A stretch of 64,000 nt of DNA from an uncultured Bacteroidales bacterium (GTDB lineage Bacteria > Bacteroidota > Bacteroidia > Bacteroidales > Bacteroidaceae). The notes below the pieces were generated by a model. That model was not told the origin of the DNA. It saw only the letters and a program-made list of their open reading frames with translations, and did not search any database. Every line of letters starts with the position of its first letter. Position 1 is the first letter of the stretch. A program made the translations under genes and the position numbers. Positions 18,283-26,957 of this stretch are shown piece by piece. Location: positions 62,001 through 126,000 of the forward strand of contig CACZJU010000004.1 of the NCBI GenBank assembly GCA_902781515.1, written 5' to 3'.

Positions 18283-19836
18283 ATGGCTCAGATAAAAAAG
18301 AAAAAGATATCGCCACGTCAGAAAATGATAAATCTGATGTATGTTGTGCTGATGGCTATGTTGGCTCTTAATGTCAGCAGCGATGTACTGAAGGGATTTA
18401 CCATTGTATCCGACGGAATAGAACTGGCCACACAGAATGCGATGCAGACCAACGAGGGAATATATAAGAACTTCGACGAACAGATGAAGGCTAATCCCAC
18501 GAAGGTAAAGCAGTGGTACGACAAAGCGCAGTATGTGAAGCATATGAGCGACTCGCTTTACAATTTCGCTGAAGAACTGAAGGAAGCAATCGTTAAGAAG
18601 AGTGATGGTAAAAATGGTGATGTTCACAATATCAAGAACCAGGAAGACCTTGAGGCTGCAAGTAATGTGATGCTGGCTCCTAAAAAAGGACGTGGTAAGG
18701 AACTATATGATGCCATCAACAGCTATCGTGACCGTATTACCCAGATGGTCAACGACAAGGCACAACGTCTCATCATCGAGAGCAACTTGAACACAGAAGT
18801 TCCTCACAAAGGAAAACTTGAAGGCAAGAACTGGCAGGAGTATATGTTTGAGAGTATGCCAACATCAGCAGCAGTGACCTTGTTGACAAAACTGCAGAAT
18901 GATGTACGCTATGCTGAGGGAGAGGTCCTGCACGGTCTGGTTTCTAATATTGATGTAAAGGATATCCGTGTTAACATGGTAGATGCCTTCGTAGTTCCTA
19001 ATTCACAGACAATTGTGCAGGGAGGACGTTTTTCTGCTCAGATATTCATGGCAGCAGTAGATACCACAAACCGTCCTACAATATATGTGGGTGGACGTGA
19101 GATACAGAGCGACCGTGGTGTTTATGAGACTATATGCAACAAGACTGGAGACTTCACTTTGACAGGATGGATAGAAACTCTGAATGGTAGTGGTGAAAAA
19201 GTCCGTCGCGATTTTTCACAGAAATACACCGTTATACCTCCAAGTGCTACTGTTAGTGCCGATATCATGAACGTCCTGTATGCTGGATATGATAATCCCA
19301 TGAGTGTGAGCGTACCAGGAATTCCATCCAGCCGATTGCATGTGAGCATGACAGGTGGCAGCTTCACACAAAAGGGAGATGGCAAATACATAGCACGTCC
19401 TACGAACGTTGGTGGTGAGGCCGTCATTACCGTAGCTGCGCGAACTGAAGGTAGAGTGCAAGAGATGGGTAAGTTTACTTTCCGTGTTAGGAAATTGCCC
19501 GATCCAACGGCATATATTCCCATCGAAGATGACCATGTAATGGGTGGAAAGATCTCGAAACAGAATCTGATGGCAATGACCACTTTGGGTGCTGCTATTG
19601 ATGATGGACTGTTGAATATCCCATTCTCGGTTAGAGGCTTTGAAATGGTGTTCTATGACAATATGGGTAATGCTGTACCAGAGATAGCTCAATCGGCAGA
19701 GTTTACCCTTCGACAAAAGAATATGATTCGTCAGTTGAACCGTGGTAAGCGTTTCTACATTACGAAGATACGTGCCGTAGGTCCTGATGGCATAGAACGT
19801 ACCCTGAATAGTGCTATGGAAGTTATAGTTAATTAG
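18283..19836 (+). CDS. gldM: Type IX secretion motor/stator-periplasm protein GldM/PorM
   Basis: A 517-residue protein with one N-terminal membrane helix (MINLMYVVLMAMLALNVSSDVL, residues about 13-34), the hallmark start of GldM. A long periplasmic part follows: helical bundle (about 40-220) and then beta domains (VDAFVVPNSQTIVQGGRFSAQIFM, GGREIQSDRGVYE, SVPGIPSSRLHVSMTGG). GldM spans the periplasm and links the GldL motor to the GldK/GldN ring. The length is normal. It lies in the operon order gldK-L-M-N. Confidence 0.95.
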   Translation: MAQIKKKKISPRQKMINLMYVVLMAMLALNVSSDVLKGFTIVSDGIELATQNAMQTNEGIYKNFDEQMKANPTKVKQWYDKAQYVKHMSDSLYNFAEELKEAIVKKSDGKNGDVHNIKNQEDLEAASNVMLAPKKGRGKELYDAINSYRDRITQMVNDKAQRLIIESNLNTEVPHKGKLEGKNWQEYMFESMPTSAAVTLLTKLQNDVRYAEGEVLHGLVSNIDVKDIRVNMVDAFVVPNSQTIVQGGRFSAQIFMAAVDTTNRPTIYVGGREIQSDRGVYETICNKTGDFTLTGWIETLNGSGEKVRRDFSQKYTVIPPSATVSADIMNVLYAGYDNPMSVSVPGIPSSRLHVSMTGGSFTQKGDGKYIARPTNVGGEAVITVAARTEGRVQEMGKFTFRVRKLPDPTAYIPIEDDHVMGGKISKQNLMAMTTLGAAIDDGLLNIPFSVRGFEMVFYDNMGNAVPEIAQSAEFTLRQKNMIRQLNRGKRFYITKIRAVGPDGIERTLNSAMEVIVN

Positions 19837-19872
19837 GGTGAAGAGTGAAGAATTAAGAGTGAAGAATTAAGA
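19837..19872 (+). repeat. AT-rich array between gldM and gldN
   Basis: Alternating GAAGAGTGAAGAATTAAGA-type units (7-8 bp) fill most of the 47-base gap after the gldM stop. Confidence 0.7.
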
Positions 19873-19883
19873 ATACACGAGAT

Positions 19884-21011
19884 ATGAAAGGAAAAGGATT
19901 ATTATTGATGGTTGCAATGCTGTTTTGCGTCGGTCAACTTTCAATTTTCAATTTTCAATTTTCAATTGGCTCCGCCTTTGCTCAGCCGGCAAAGCGTCGT
20001 ACTACAACAAGTAATGCTGTTGCTCAGAAAGGACAAAGTACAGAGCAGAAGGCTGATCGCGCATCGCTGATGTTCCCTACCAGTGCAGAAATGCCTGAGG
20101 ATGTGGTATGGCGTCGCGATATATACCGTCAACTTGACTTGATGGCAGACAAAAATGCTCCGCTTTACTATCCCGTGGAGCCAACAGACCGACAGGTAAA
20201 CCTCTTTACTTATCTGTTCCGTCTGTTCCTTACCAAGCGAATACCTGTATATACATATAAGTTGGACGGAAACGAGTCTTTTGCAGAAAAAGACCGCGTA
20301 GAGGATGTTAAGGATATTCTGGACCGATATTATATCTACTATGAAGAGAATAACGGAAAGTACACAGTCGCTGACAACGATATTCCTTCGGCACAGGTAA
20401 AACGCTATTACGTGAAAGAAAGCAGTTACTTCGACCAGCGAACAGGTACATACAAGGCTAAGGTTACTGCATTATGTCCGGTTCTGTTGGAGGATGACGG
20501 CTTTGGTGATGAGGGAGCAGTGACTCCTAAACCCTTGTTCTGGATAAAGTACGACGATGCCGCTCCGTTCTTAAGCCGACTGCCTATCATGACATCTAAT
20601 CTGAACAATATTACAAACATGACAGCCGACGATTTCTTTACGATGAATCGATATGACGGAAAGATTTACAAGACGGCTAATATGCAAGGTAAGGTGTTAA
20701 TTAACGAGCAAGATACTGCGAAGCTGCATAAGGCGCAGCAGAAGATAGAACAGCAACTGGTTGATTTTGAGGAAGGAATTTGGAAACATCGCGAGAAGGT
20801 TGACACTGTGAGCACTGATAGCGTTGTAGTGGAAAAGAAGGTAAAGACCACAAAGACAGTTGCTAAAGCCAATACCGAAGAAAAGAAAACTACAGCACGT
20901 GGAACTACCCGTCGTTCTACAACAACCGTAAGCACTAATAAGGAAAGAAAACCTCGCGAGAGCTCAAACAGCAGTGGTCCTGCTGCCAGTGCTCGTCGTG
21001 AGAGAAGATAA
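19884..21011 (+). CDS. gldN: Type IX secretion ring protein GldN/PorN
   Basis: A 375-residue periplasmic protein that forms the GldK/GldN ring under the outer membrane. The core (about 75-270) contains DVVWRRDIYRQLDLMADKNAPLYYPVEP, NLFTYLFRLFL, YYIYYEENNGKY, VKRYYVKESSYFD, PVLLEDDGFG and KPLFWIKYDDAAPFLSR, all typical of GldN. The C-terminal tail is a basic, Ser/Thr-rich low-complexity region. The signal peptide is unusual: residues 19-28 are encoded by four exact TTTCAAT units, giving SIFNFQFSIG before the AQ cleavage region. A one-unit change would shift the frame very early in the gene. Confidence 0.94.
   Translation: MKGKGLLLMVAMLFCVGQLSIFNFQFSIGSAFAQPAKRRTTTSNAVAQKGQSTEQKADRASLMFPTSAEMPEDVVWRRDIYRQLDLMADKNAPLYYPVEPTDRQVNLFTYLFRLFLTKRIPVYTYKLDGNESFAEKDRVEDVKDILDRYYIYYEENNGKYTVADNDIPSAQVKRYYVKESSYFDQRTGTYKAKVTALCPVLLEDDGFGDEGAVTPKPLFWIKYDDAAPFLSRLPIMTSNLNNITNMTADDFFTMNRYDGKIYKTANMQGKVLINEQDTAKLHKAQQKIEQQLVDFEEGIWKHREKVDTVSTDSVVVEKKVKTTKTVAKANTEEKKTTARGTTRRSTTTVSTNKERKPRESSNSSGPAASARRERR
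19939..19966 (+). repeat. Four TTTCAAT units in the gldN signal-peptide region
   Basis: Four exact 7-bp units (28 bp) lie in the coding sequence for residues 19-28 of GldN. Seven is not a multiple of three, so slippage by one unit would abolish the protein. Confidence 0.9.
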
Positions 21012-21038
21012 TGAGGGTTGGAATATTAAGAAGATGAG

Positions 21039-21698
21039 ATGATGAGGCAAAATGTAACATATTCAATCAAAAAGAGAACGTGGATATTATTGCTCTCTTA
21101 TGTTCTTCTTTTCTCATACTCTCAATCCGTAAATGCCCAAGCCGTACCAACGCCTGTTGCTAATCCTGCATCTGTTGTAAAGAAAGCTAAGCCTTGGCAG
21201 ATAGGTGTTGAGGCAGGTCTTGATTTAAGCCGCTTTTCTGCCAGCAAGGAACTGTTCTCACCAGATAATCAGACAGGATGGTTCGCAGGTTTGAAGATTA
21301 AGACAAAGATTCCACTTCCTAATCTTGGAGTGGATGGTGCGGTATTGTACTCTCAGAATGATATTGATTATATGATAGGTACCGATTACAGGCAAAAACG
21401 AATGCATACGATTGTGGTACCTGCTAATCTTCGATACAACTGGAAGATAGACAGCAATTTCATATTATATATCGCCTCAGGACCACAATGGAACTGGTTG
21501 TTAGATAAAAGTCATATAAGCAATATCGGTAAACTCAACCATTCGTACTTCGACTGGAACATTGGTATGGGTTTGGACTTGTTTAAGCATGTGCAGTTTG
21601 GTTTTAACTACAACATCCCACTTGGTAAGATGGGCGAGGTGAACAATGTCAACTTGGAGGGTCATACATGGAACATCCGCTTCGCCTATTTCTTTTAG
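21039..21698 (+). CDS. Outer membrane beta-barrel protein
   Basis: A 219-residue protein with an N-terminal export signal (TWILLLSYVLLFSYSQSVNAQA) and an OMP-beta-barrel pattern: IGVEAGLDLSRFSA, GWFAGLKIKTKIP, GVDGAVLYSQND, IVVPANLRYNWKI, FILYIASGPQWNWL, SYFDWNIGMGLDLF, VQFGFNYNIPLG and the C-terminal WNIRFAYFF ending in phenylalanine. Its place directly after gldN suggests a link to the type IX machinery, and it is of the PorT/outer-membrane-barrel type, but I cannot name it more precisely. Its last 31 bases overlap the start of priA. Confidence 0.85.
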   Translation: MMRQNVTYSIKKRTWILLLSYVLLFSYSQSVNAQAVPTPVANPASVVKKAKPWQIGVEAGLDLSRFSASKELFSPDNQTGWFAGLKIKTKIPLPNLGVDGAVLYSQNDIDYMIGTDYRQKRMHTIVVPANLRYNWKIDSNFILYIASGPQWNWLLDKSHISNIGKLNHSYFDWNIGMGLDLFKHVQFGFNYNIPLGKMGEVNNVNLEGHTWNIRFAYFF

Positions 21699-24166
21699 CG
21701 GATGTGGTACTGCCCCTACCGCTTGCTGAAACCTACACTTATCGTATTCCTGAGATGCTCGCCGACCGTGTCAAGGTCGGCTGTCGGCTTGTTGTACCTT
21801 TTGGCGCTAAGCGCATTTATTCGGCAATTGTTGTGAATGTTCGATATGGCGAGAGCGAAATCGAACTGAAGGATGCGATGGAAGTCCTTGATGATGGTGC
21901 TGTGGTGTTACCTGAACAGTTGGAACTGTGGCGGTGGATAGCTGACTACTACCTGTGTACGATGGGTGAGGTGTATAAGGCAGCACTTCCGGGTGGACTG
22001 AAGTTGGAGAGCGAGAGTGTTGTCGTGTTTAATCCCGATTATGCAGCCGGACAGACACTGACTAAAAACGAACAGCACGTGCTCGATATAATGGAACATG
22101 TGCGTGAGCAACGAGTGCTGGATTTACAGAAGGTTGTTGAGGTAAAGAACGTGTTGCCAATATTGAAGTCCCTGCTTGAAAAGGGGGCTTTGGTAATACG
22201 TGAAGAGCTTAAACGCAATTACAAGCCTCGCACGGTAAATATAGTTCGATTAACAACAGAATTCTTCTCAGAGGAGCGTCTCGATAAACTATTCGAAGAA
22301 CTGCGAAAAGCTCAACGGCAACAGGATTTACTTTTGAGATACCTTGAACTGTCAAAGGCAAAGGCTGCACTTACGTTAAAGAATCCTCAATTGTTGGTGG
22401 AAGTAGAGAAACAGGTGCTGATGGAAAACCAGTCGGAAGCTGCTTTCCGAGGATTACGTGACAGAGGCGTTTTAGAGGTCTGCGAGAAACAAATCTCCCG
22501 TCTAAATTCCGTCTCAGTTAATTCCTCATTCTCTCATTTCCTCAATTTCTCATTCTCTGACGCGCAGCAGTTGGCCTACGACGAAATACAGGAGTCTTTC
22601 AAGGAACACGATACATGTCTGTTGCACGGAGTGACATCGAGCGGAAAGACGGAGATTTACATCCGGCTTATCGAAGAACAGTTAAAACAAGGGCGGCAAG
22701 TCTTGTATATGTTGCCCGAAATTGTACTGACGGCGCAACTGGTAGAACGTCTTAAACGAGTCTTTGGTGAGCGTTTGGGCGTATATCATTCAAAATATCC
22801 TGATGCTGAACGTGTGGAGGTATGGCAAAAGCAATTGTCTGATGCTCCATACGACATTATAGTCGGTGTGCGTTCATCTGTTTTTTTACCATTCCAACGA
22901 TTAGGATTGGTAATTGTGGACGAAGAACACGAATCCTCGTTCAAGCAGCAGGAACCTGCACCACGATATCATGCAAGGAATGTTGCATTGGTGTTAGCAC
23001 ACAATGCCGGTGCTAAGACATTACTAGGAACAGCAACTCCTTCATTGGAATCGTACTATAATGCACAGATGGGACGTTATGCTATGGTAACATTAGCAGA
23101 ACGCTTTGGACAAGTAAAACTACCACGAATAGAGGTTGTGGACTTGCGCGACCGTCGTCATCGTAAGGAGATGGTGGGACCATTTAGCACAGACCTTATT
23201 CGCGCTATGCGAGAGGCCTTAGAGCGCAGAGAACAGATAATCCTTTTCCAGAATCGCCGAGGGTATGCTCCGCAACTGGAATGTAATACATGTGGCTGGG
23301 TTCCAAGATGTACAAAGTGTGATGTAGCTTTGACCATGCATCGTGATACAAGGAAAATGACCTGTCACTATTGCGGTTCTACGTATGAGATTCCAGACCG
23401 TTGTCCCAACTGTCAGGGTCAGGAGTTGATGACTATGGGATATGGTACGGAGCGCATAGAGGATGATATACAACGGATATTCCCGAATGCAAGAGTCGGA
23501 CGTATGGATTTGGATACCACTCGCAGTCGTACTGCTTACGAGAATCTGCTTGCAGACTTCCAGCGCGGACGGACAGACATTCTTGTAGGTACGCAGATGG
23601 TGACCAAGGGACTTGACTTCGAGCGTGTCAGCGTAGTGGGTATATTGAATGCAGATACTATGCTGAATATGCCCGATTTCCGCAGTTATGAACGTTCATT
23701 TCAGATGCTTAGCCAGGTTGCAGGAAGAGCCGGACGCCGTAATAGGCAGGGTTTGGTGATATTGCAAACTAAATCTCCTGATTTGCCAGTCGTCCAACAA
23801 GTAATCATCAATGACTATGAAGGTCTGTATCGCGATCAGATGGAGGAGCGGAAGGCTTTCAACTATCCACCATATAGTCGTCTTGTAAATATTATAATAA
23901 AGCATCGCGATGCAAACACAGTCGTGCGAATGTCAATGGAAATGGCAAATCTCATGCGCCGAGTGTTTGGGAATCGTGTTTTAGGGCCTGATACACCAGC
24001 CATTAGCCGCATCCAATTGATGTATATTCGTCGTTTGGTTCTAAAGATAGAAGCAACAGCATCAATGGCTGAGGCTCGCAAACGACTGAGGCAGTTGCAA
24101 CAATACCTGCTACAACTGCCCCAATATCGTTCGGCTCAAATCGTCTATGACGTTGATCCGGTGTAG
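21668..24166 (+). CDS. priA: Primosomal protein N' (PriA helicase)
   Basis: An 832-residue superfamily 2 DNA helicase that restarts stalled replication forks. The N-terminal DNA-binding domain begins ADVVLPLPLAETYTYRIPE, which argues for the start at 21668 although it overlaps the upstream gene by 31 bases. Walker A is GVTSSGKTEIY, Walker B is IVDEEHESSFKQ, and later motifs include LGTATPSLESY and VAGRAGR. Zinc-binding cysteines are in CNTCGWVPRCTKCD and CHYCGSTYEIPDRCPNC. Around residues 284-297 the sequence VNSSFSHFLNFSFS is encoded by a CTCATT-type array (22519-22558), a low-complexity insert between the 3'BD/WH region and the helicase core. Confidence 0.95.
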   Translation: MEHPLRLFLLADVVLPLPLAETYTYRIPEMLADRVKVGCRLVVPFGAKRIYSAIVVNVRYGESEIELKDAMEVLDDGAVVLPEQLELWRWIADYYLCTMGEVYKAALPGGLKLESESVVVFNPDYAAGQTLTKNEQHVLDIMEHVREQRVLDLQKVVEVKNVLPILKSLLEKGALVIREELKRNYKPRTVNIVRLTTEFFSEERLDKLFEELRKAQRQQDLLLRYLELSKAKAALTLKNPQLLVEVEKQVLMENQSEAAFRGLRDRGVLEVCEKQISRLNSVSVNSSFSHFLNFSFSDAQQLAYDEIQESFKEHDTCLLHGVTSSGKTEIYIRLIEEQLKQGRQVLYMLPEIVLTAQLVERLKRVFGERLGVYHSKYPDAERVEVWQKQLSDAPYDIIVGVRSSVFLPFQRLGLVIVDEEHESSFKQQEPAPRYHARNVALVLAHNAGAKTLLGTATPSLESYYNAQMGRYAMVTLAERFGQVKLPRIEVVDLRDRRHRKEMVGPFSTDLIRAMREALERREQIILFQNRRGYAPQLECNTCGWVPRCTKCDVALTMHRDTRKMTCHYCGSTYEIPDRCPNCQGQELMTMGYGTERIEDDIQRIFPNARVGRMDLDTTRSRTAYENLLADFQRGRTDILVGTQMVTKGLDFERVSVVGILNADTMLNMPDFRSYERSFQMLSQVAGRAGRRNRQGLVILQTKSPDLPVVQQVIINDYEGLYRDQMEERKAFNYPPYSRLVNIIIKHRDANTVVRMSMEMANLMRRVFGNRVLGPDTPAISRIQLMYIRRLVLKIEATASMAEARKRLRQLQQYLLQLPQYRSAQIVYDVDPV
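22519..22558 (+). repeat. AT/C-rich array inside priA
   Basis: Repeated CTCATT(T/C) units of 6-9 bp are read in frame as SSFSHFLNFSFSD. The same composition and unit size occur in the GH127 signal-peptide region at 29808-29840. Confidence 0.7.
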
Positions 24167-24174
24167 TTTATTCC

Positions 24175-24756
24175 TTATTCCGTTTGTCCTACGCCTTCAT
24201 ACGAAATACTCATAACCTTTGTGTAATCTCCGTCCTCGTTGTCATCGAAGTAAACTTGGAGTTCCAAAGAAATATTCGTTGTGGTAGCATAGGTCTTATC
24301 AGGGGCTATGTATAGATTTTTGGCATCATAAGTGTCATTGCCAATTTTGAGTTTACCTACAATTGAAGTGTTCTCTCCAAAGTCAAATGTCGTTTTAGTA
24401 GCATCGCTGTTGTTCAGGGCAAGGTCATAGATGACTACTTCTGTGATGGTGACATCGCCATCGGTTATTGGGGTTGGAAGAGCAATGCTTGCTGTTGACG
24501 AACTGCTATTGATAGTTACTGTCGCATTATTTATTACAGCGTCGTTGTTTCTTAAGCGATTCCAAGTGTTTGTATTACTTGAACCGCTCATCGTGTAAAC
24601 TACGGCTTGACCCGTATAGGTGTAAGTGTCATTGTTAAACAGATTAAAGATTCTGCTGAGGAAGCCGCCAGAACCATCTTCACTGCAACTGGTCATAACG
24701 GTGCCCATGCTCATAGCGGCAAAGGCAATAGCTAAAAGTTTGAATGTCTTTTTCAT
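24175..24756 (-). CDS. Uncharacterised lipoprotein
   Basis: A 193-residue protein with a lipoprotein signal (MKKTFKLLAIAFAAMSMGTV, then MTSC with the lipobox cysteine near residue 24). The mature part is Thr/Asn/Ser-rich and mostly beta (YTGQAVVYTMSG, ATVTINSSSSTASIALP, TEVVIYDLALN, ISLELQVYFDDNEDGDYTKVMS). I do not recognise the family; calycin-like Bacteroidales lipoproteins are similar in look. It converges with priA, the stops being 8 bases apart, and lies 19 bases downstream of the 7TM-HD gene, so it is probably cotranscribed with it. Confidence 0.8.
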   Translation of the reverse strand: MKKTFKLLAIAFAAMSMGTVMTSCSEDGSGGFLSRIFNLFNNDTYTYTGQAVVYTMSGSSNTNTWNRLRNNDAVINNATVTINSSSSTASIALPTPITDGDVTITEVVIYDLALNNSDATKTTFDFGENTSIVGKLKIGNDTYDAKNLYIAPDKTYATTTNISLELQVYFDDNEDGDYTKVMSISYEGVGQTE

Positions 24757-24775
24757 TGTTTTTATTTGTTATAAG

Positions 24776-26854
24776 TTATACTTCTTGTTTTCTTTCTTTT
24801 TCCTCCGGATAGCTGATGCGAGTGTGGTATATGGTCATAAGTTTGTGCACAAGCACCTGCTTGGTGGTATCAATGTCCTGGAATGTGATAGGGCAGTGGG
24901 TAAAGTACCCCTCGCTGACCTGACTGTCGATGATTCGGTTGACAAGAGTGCTAATGCTCTCCTCGGTATATTCCGGCAGGCTGCGGCTGGCAGCTTCCAC
25001 TGCATCGCACATCATCAGTATTGCCTGCTCGGTGGTTGATGGATTGGGACCTGGGTAGGTGAAGAACTTCTCATCTATTTCCAGCAACGGATTATCCTGC
25101 TTGTATTTAATAAAGAAATATTTAGCCTTGCTGGTACCGTGATGAGACGCGATGAACTGGCGGATTACGTCTGGCAACTGATATTTTTCTGCCAATTCCA
25201 GACCTTTCTTCACGTGACTGATGATGATTTGTGCACTTTTCACATACGACAGATTGTCGTGAGGGTTCACTCCATTCTGATTCTCGGTAAAGAACACAGG
25301 AGCATCCAGTTTCCCTATGTCGTGATAGAGAGCAGCAGTTCTGACCAGTTGGCTCTTGGCACCAAGAATGTTTGCCACCTCGCCAGCAAGATTTGCCACC
25401 TGCATTGAGTGCTGGAACGTACCAGGGGCTTCCTCTGATAGACGTCTCAATATGTCGTTGTTGGTATTCGACAGTTCCACAAGCGTTACTGTTGACGTGA
25501 ACCCAAACATACGTTCGAATGGGATTAGCAACAGGTATGATATTAATAAGAGGAATCCATTGAGTACTATATAGGTATATGTGGCATAATCGAAGTGCTC
25601 AACTGTTATCACGCTCATTTGTATCAGGTCGAAGCACAGATAGCATAATAGGCTGGCTAAGGTTACCTGAATGACGGCGCGGAACAATTCGCTGCGTTGC
25701 GATAATTGGCGAAGATTATATATCGCCACAAGTCCGGCAACGCTCTGTACGACAATGAACTGATAAGGTGAATTGACTACTATTGCCGACAGCATAATGC
25801 TGATGAAATGGGTGATAAATGCCGTTCTGGAATCAAGGAATACGCGAACGAAAATCGGCACTATGCAATAGGGAATGAGATAGACATTTAGGAAGCTGTT
25901 GCGCACCATTATGTAGGTGGCAATAGGGAATATAAATGTCAACAATGCTATCAGCATCACTGTACGTGGACGTTGGAGATAGTCGCTGCGGAACTGGTTG
26001 AAAAACACCAGCAGACATAACACGAGGATAGCTACATACATCAGCTGACCTCCGATTTCGCTGAACCTGTCGGCTGCCGAACGTTTCTGCCCATTGTGGT
26101 GCTCTTGCATGGAACGCAGAATGTTGTATGCTTTGTCATCAACGATGTCGCCGTGGTCTATAATCTTTTGTCCTGCCAGCACCTGTCCAGAGTAGCGCAC
26201 TAATTGCTTGTCTATGTTTTCCATCTGCGAGGCCGAACGTTCAGCGTCGTATGTAAGGTTGGTGGTTACAAAACGACTCAGATTGCAATGCTGCAAAATG
26301 CCTCGCTGATAGTGTGCCGTGTCTTCATCGTGTATTAGGAATTCGTATGCCGTACGTGGAGTGAATACTTCCCTCAGTGCATTCGTGGCTCCCATGTTCT
26401 GTACTGAGACAACGATTTCCTTTATGCGGTCTTTTTTCAGTTTCTCATAGTCGTCGGTAGGCATCACGCCACGAGAATACATCTCTTGAAGTTTATCGGC
26501 AATATGGTTGCGATAGTATGAAGGAACACTCCTCGCCATCTCTTTGTCAAAAGCCTTATAGAATGCGTCAATCTGCACTTTAGTCAAATCAGAGGACATC
26601 TCAAATATGGGCTTATACATCTGCAGTAGGCTGTCGTGCTCCTGCTTCAGTTGCTCCTCAGCTTTCAGAATCGGGAAGTTCTCACGGGCGATAACTGTAC
26701 CATAGTTCCAGGGCTTTCCTTTCTTGATGTCCAGTTTAACCTGATTGCCTCTTGGCATCAGAGAAACAAGGATGACGATGGATGCTATGGTCACCAATGT
26801 CCTGTATATATATCCACGTGTGGTGAATGTGTTGTAGTGATTATAACGACTCAT
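24776..26854 (-). CDS. 7TM-HD (PgpH-like) HDIG membrane phosphohydrolase
   Basis: A 692-residue membrane protein when started at the ATG at 26852-26854 (MSRYNHYNTFTTRG); a longer frame begins 33 bases upstream but would cover the promoter box. The order is one N-terminal helix (IYRTLVTIASIVILVSLM), a large extracytoplasmic domain, about seven membrane helices (about 275-460), and a cytoplasmic HD domain with HSMQVANLAGEV, ALYHDIGKLDAPVFF, HVKKGLELAEKYQLP and IASHHGTSKAKYF. This is the 7TMR-HDED/PgpH architecture; PgpH of Listeria hydrolyses cyclic di-AMP. That activity here is inferred. It is divergent from gltX. Confidence 0.9.
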   Translation of the reverse strand: MSRYNHYNTFTTRGYIYRTLVTIASIVILVSLMPRGNQVKLDIKKGKPWNYGTVIARENFPILKAEEQLKQEHDSLLQMYKPIFEMSSDLTKVQIDAFYKAFDKEMARSVPSYYRNHIADKLQEMYSRGVMPTDDYEKLKKDRIKEIVVSVQNMGATNALREVFTPRTAYEFLIHDEDTAHYQRGILQHCNLSRFVTTNLTYDAERSASQMENIDKQLVRYSGQVLAGQKIIDHGDIVDDKAYNILRSMQEHHNGQKRSAADRFSEIGGQLMYVAILVLCLLVFFNQFRSDYLQRPRTVMLIALLTFIFPIATYIMVRNSFLNVYLIPYCIVPIFVRVFLDSRTAFITHFISIMLSAIVVNSPYQFIVVQSVAGLVAIYNLRQLSQRSELFRAVIQVTLASLLCYLCFDLIQMSVITVEHFDYATYTYIVLNGFLLLISYLLLIPFERMFGFTSTVTLVELSNTNNDILRRLSEEAPGTFQHSMQVANLAGEVANILGAKSQLVRTAALYHDIGKLDAPVFFTENQNGVNPHDNLSYVKSAQIIISHVKKGLELAEKYQLPDVIRQFIASHHGTSKAKYFFIKYKQDNPLLEIDEKFFTYPGPNPSTTEQAILMMCDAVEAASRSLPEYTEESISTLVNRIIDSQVSEGYFTHCPITFQDIDTTKQVLVHKLMTIYHTRISYPEEKERKQEV

Positions 26855-26871
26855 GTTGACATAGTTTTGCA

Positions 26872-26879
26872 CAAAAGTA
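26872..26879 (-). promoter_or_regulatory. Putative -7 box of the 7TM-HD gene
   Basis: The complement reads TACTTTTG, matching TAnnTTTG, 18 bases before the chosen ATG at 26854. It supports the shorter start. Confidence 0.55.
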
Positions 26880-26884
26880 CAAAA

Positions 26885-26919
26885 CAAAATTAAAAGTGAA
26901 AAGTGAAAAGTGAAAAATT
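26885..26919 (+). repeat. AT-rich array in the divergent gltX promoter region
   Basis: Three to four AAAAGTG(A)-type 7-8 bp units separate the two divergent -7 boxes. A change in copy number would change promoter spacing. Confidence 0.65.
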
Positions 26920-26924
26920 ATTAC

Positions 26925-26932
26925 TATCTTTG
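26925..26932 (+). promoter_or_regulatory. Putative -7 box of gltX
   Basis: TATCTTTG followed by CGC fits TAnnTTTG and lies 25 bases before the gltX start codon. Confidence 0.65.
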
Positions 26933-26957
26933 CGCATTCAACATATAAAATAGCATA

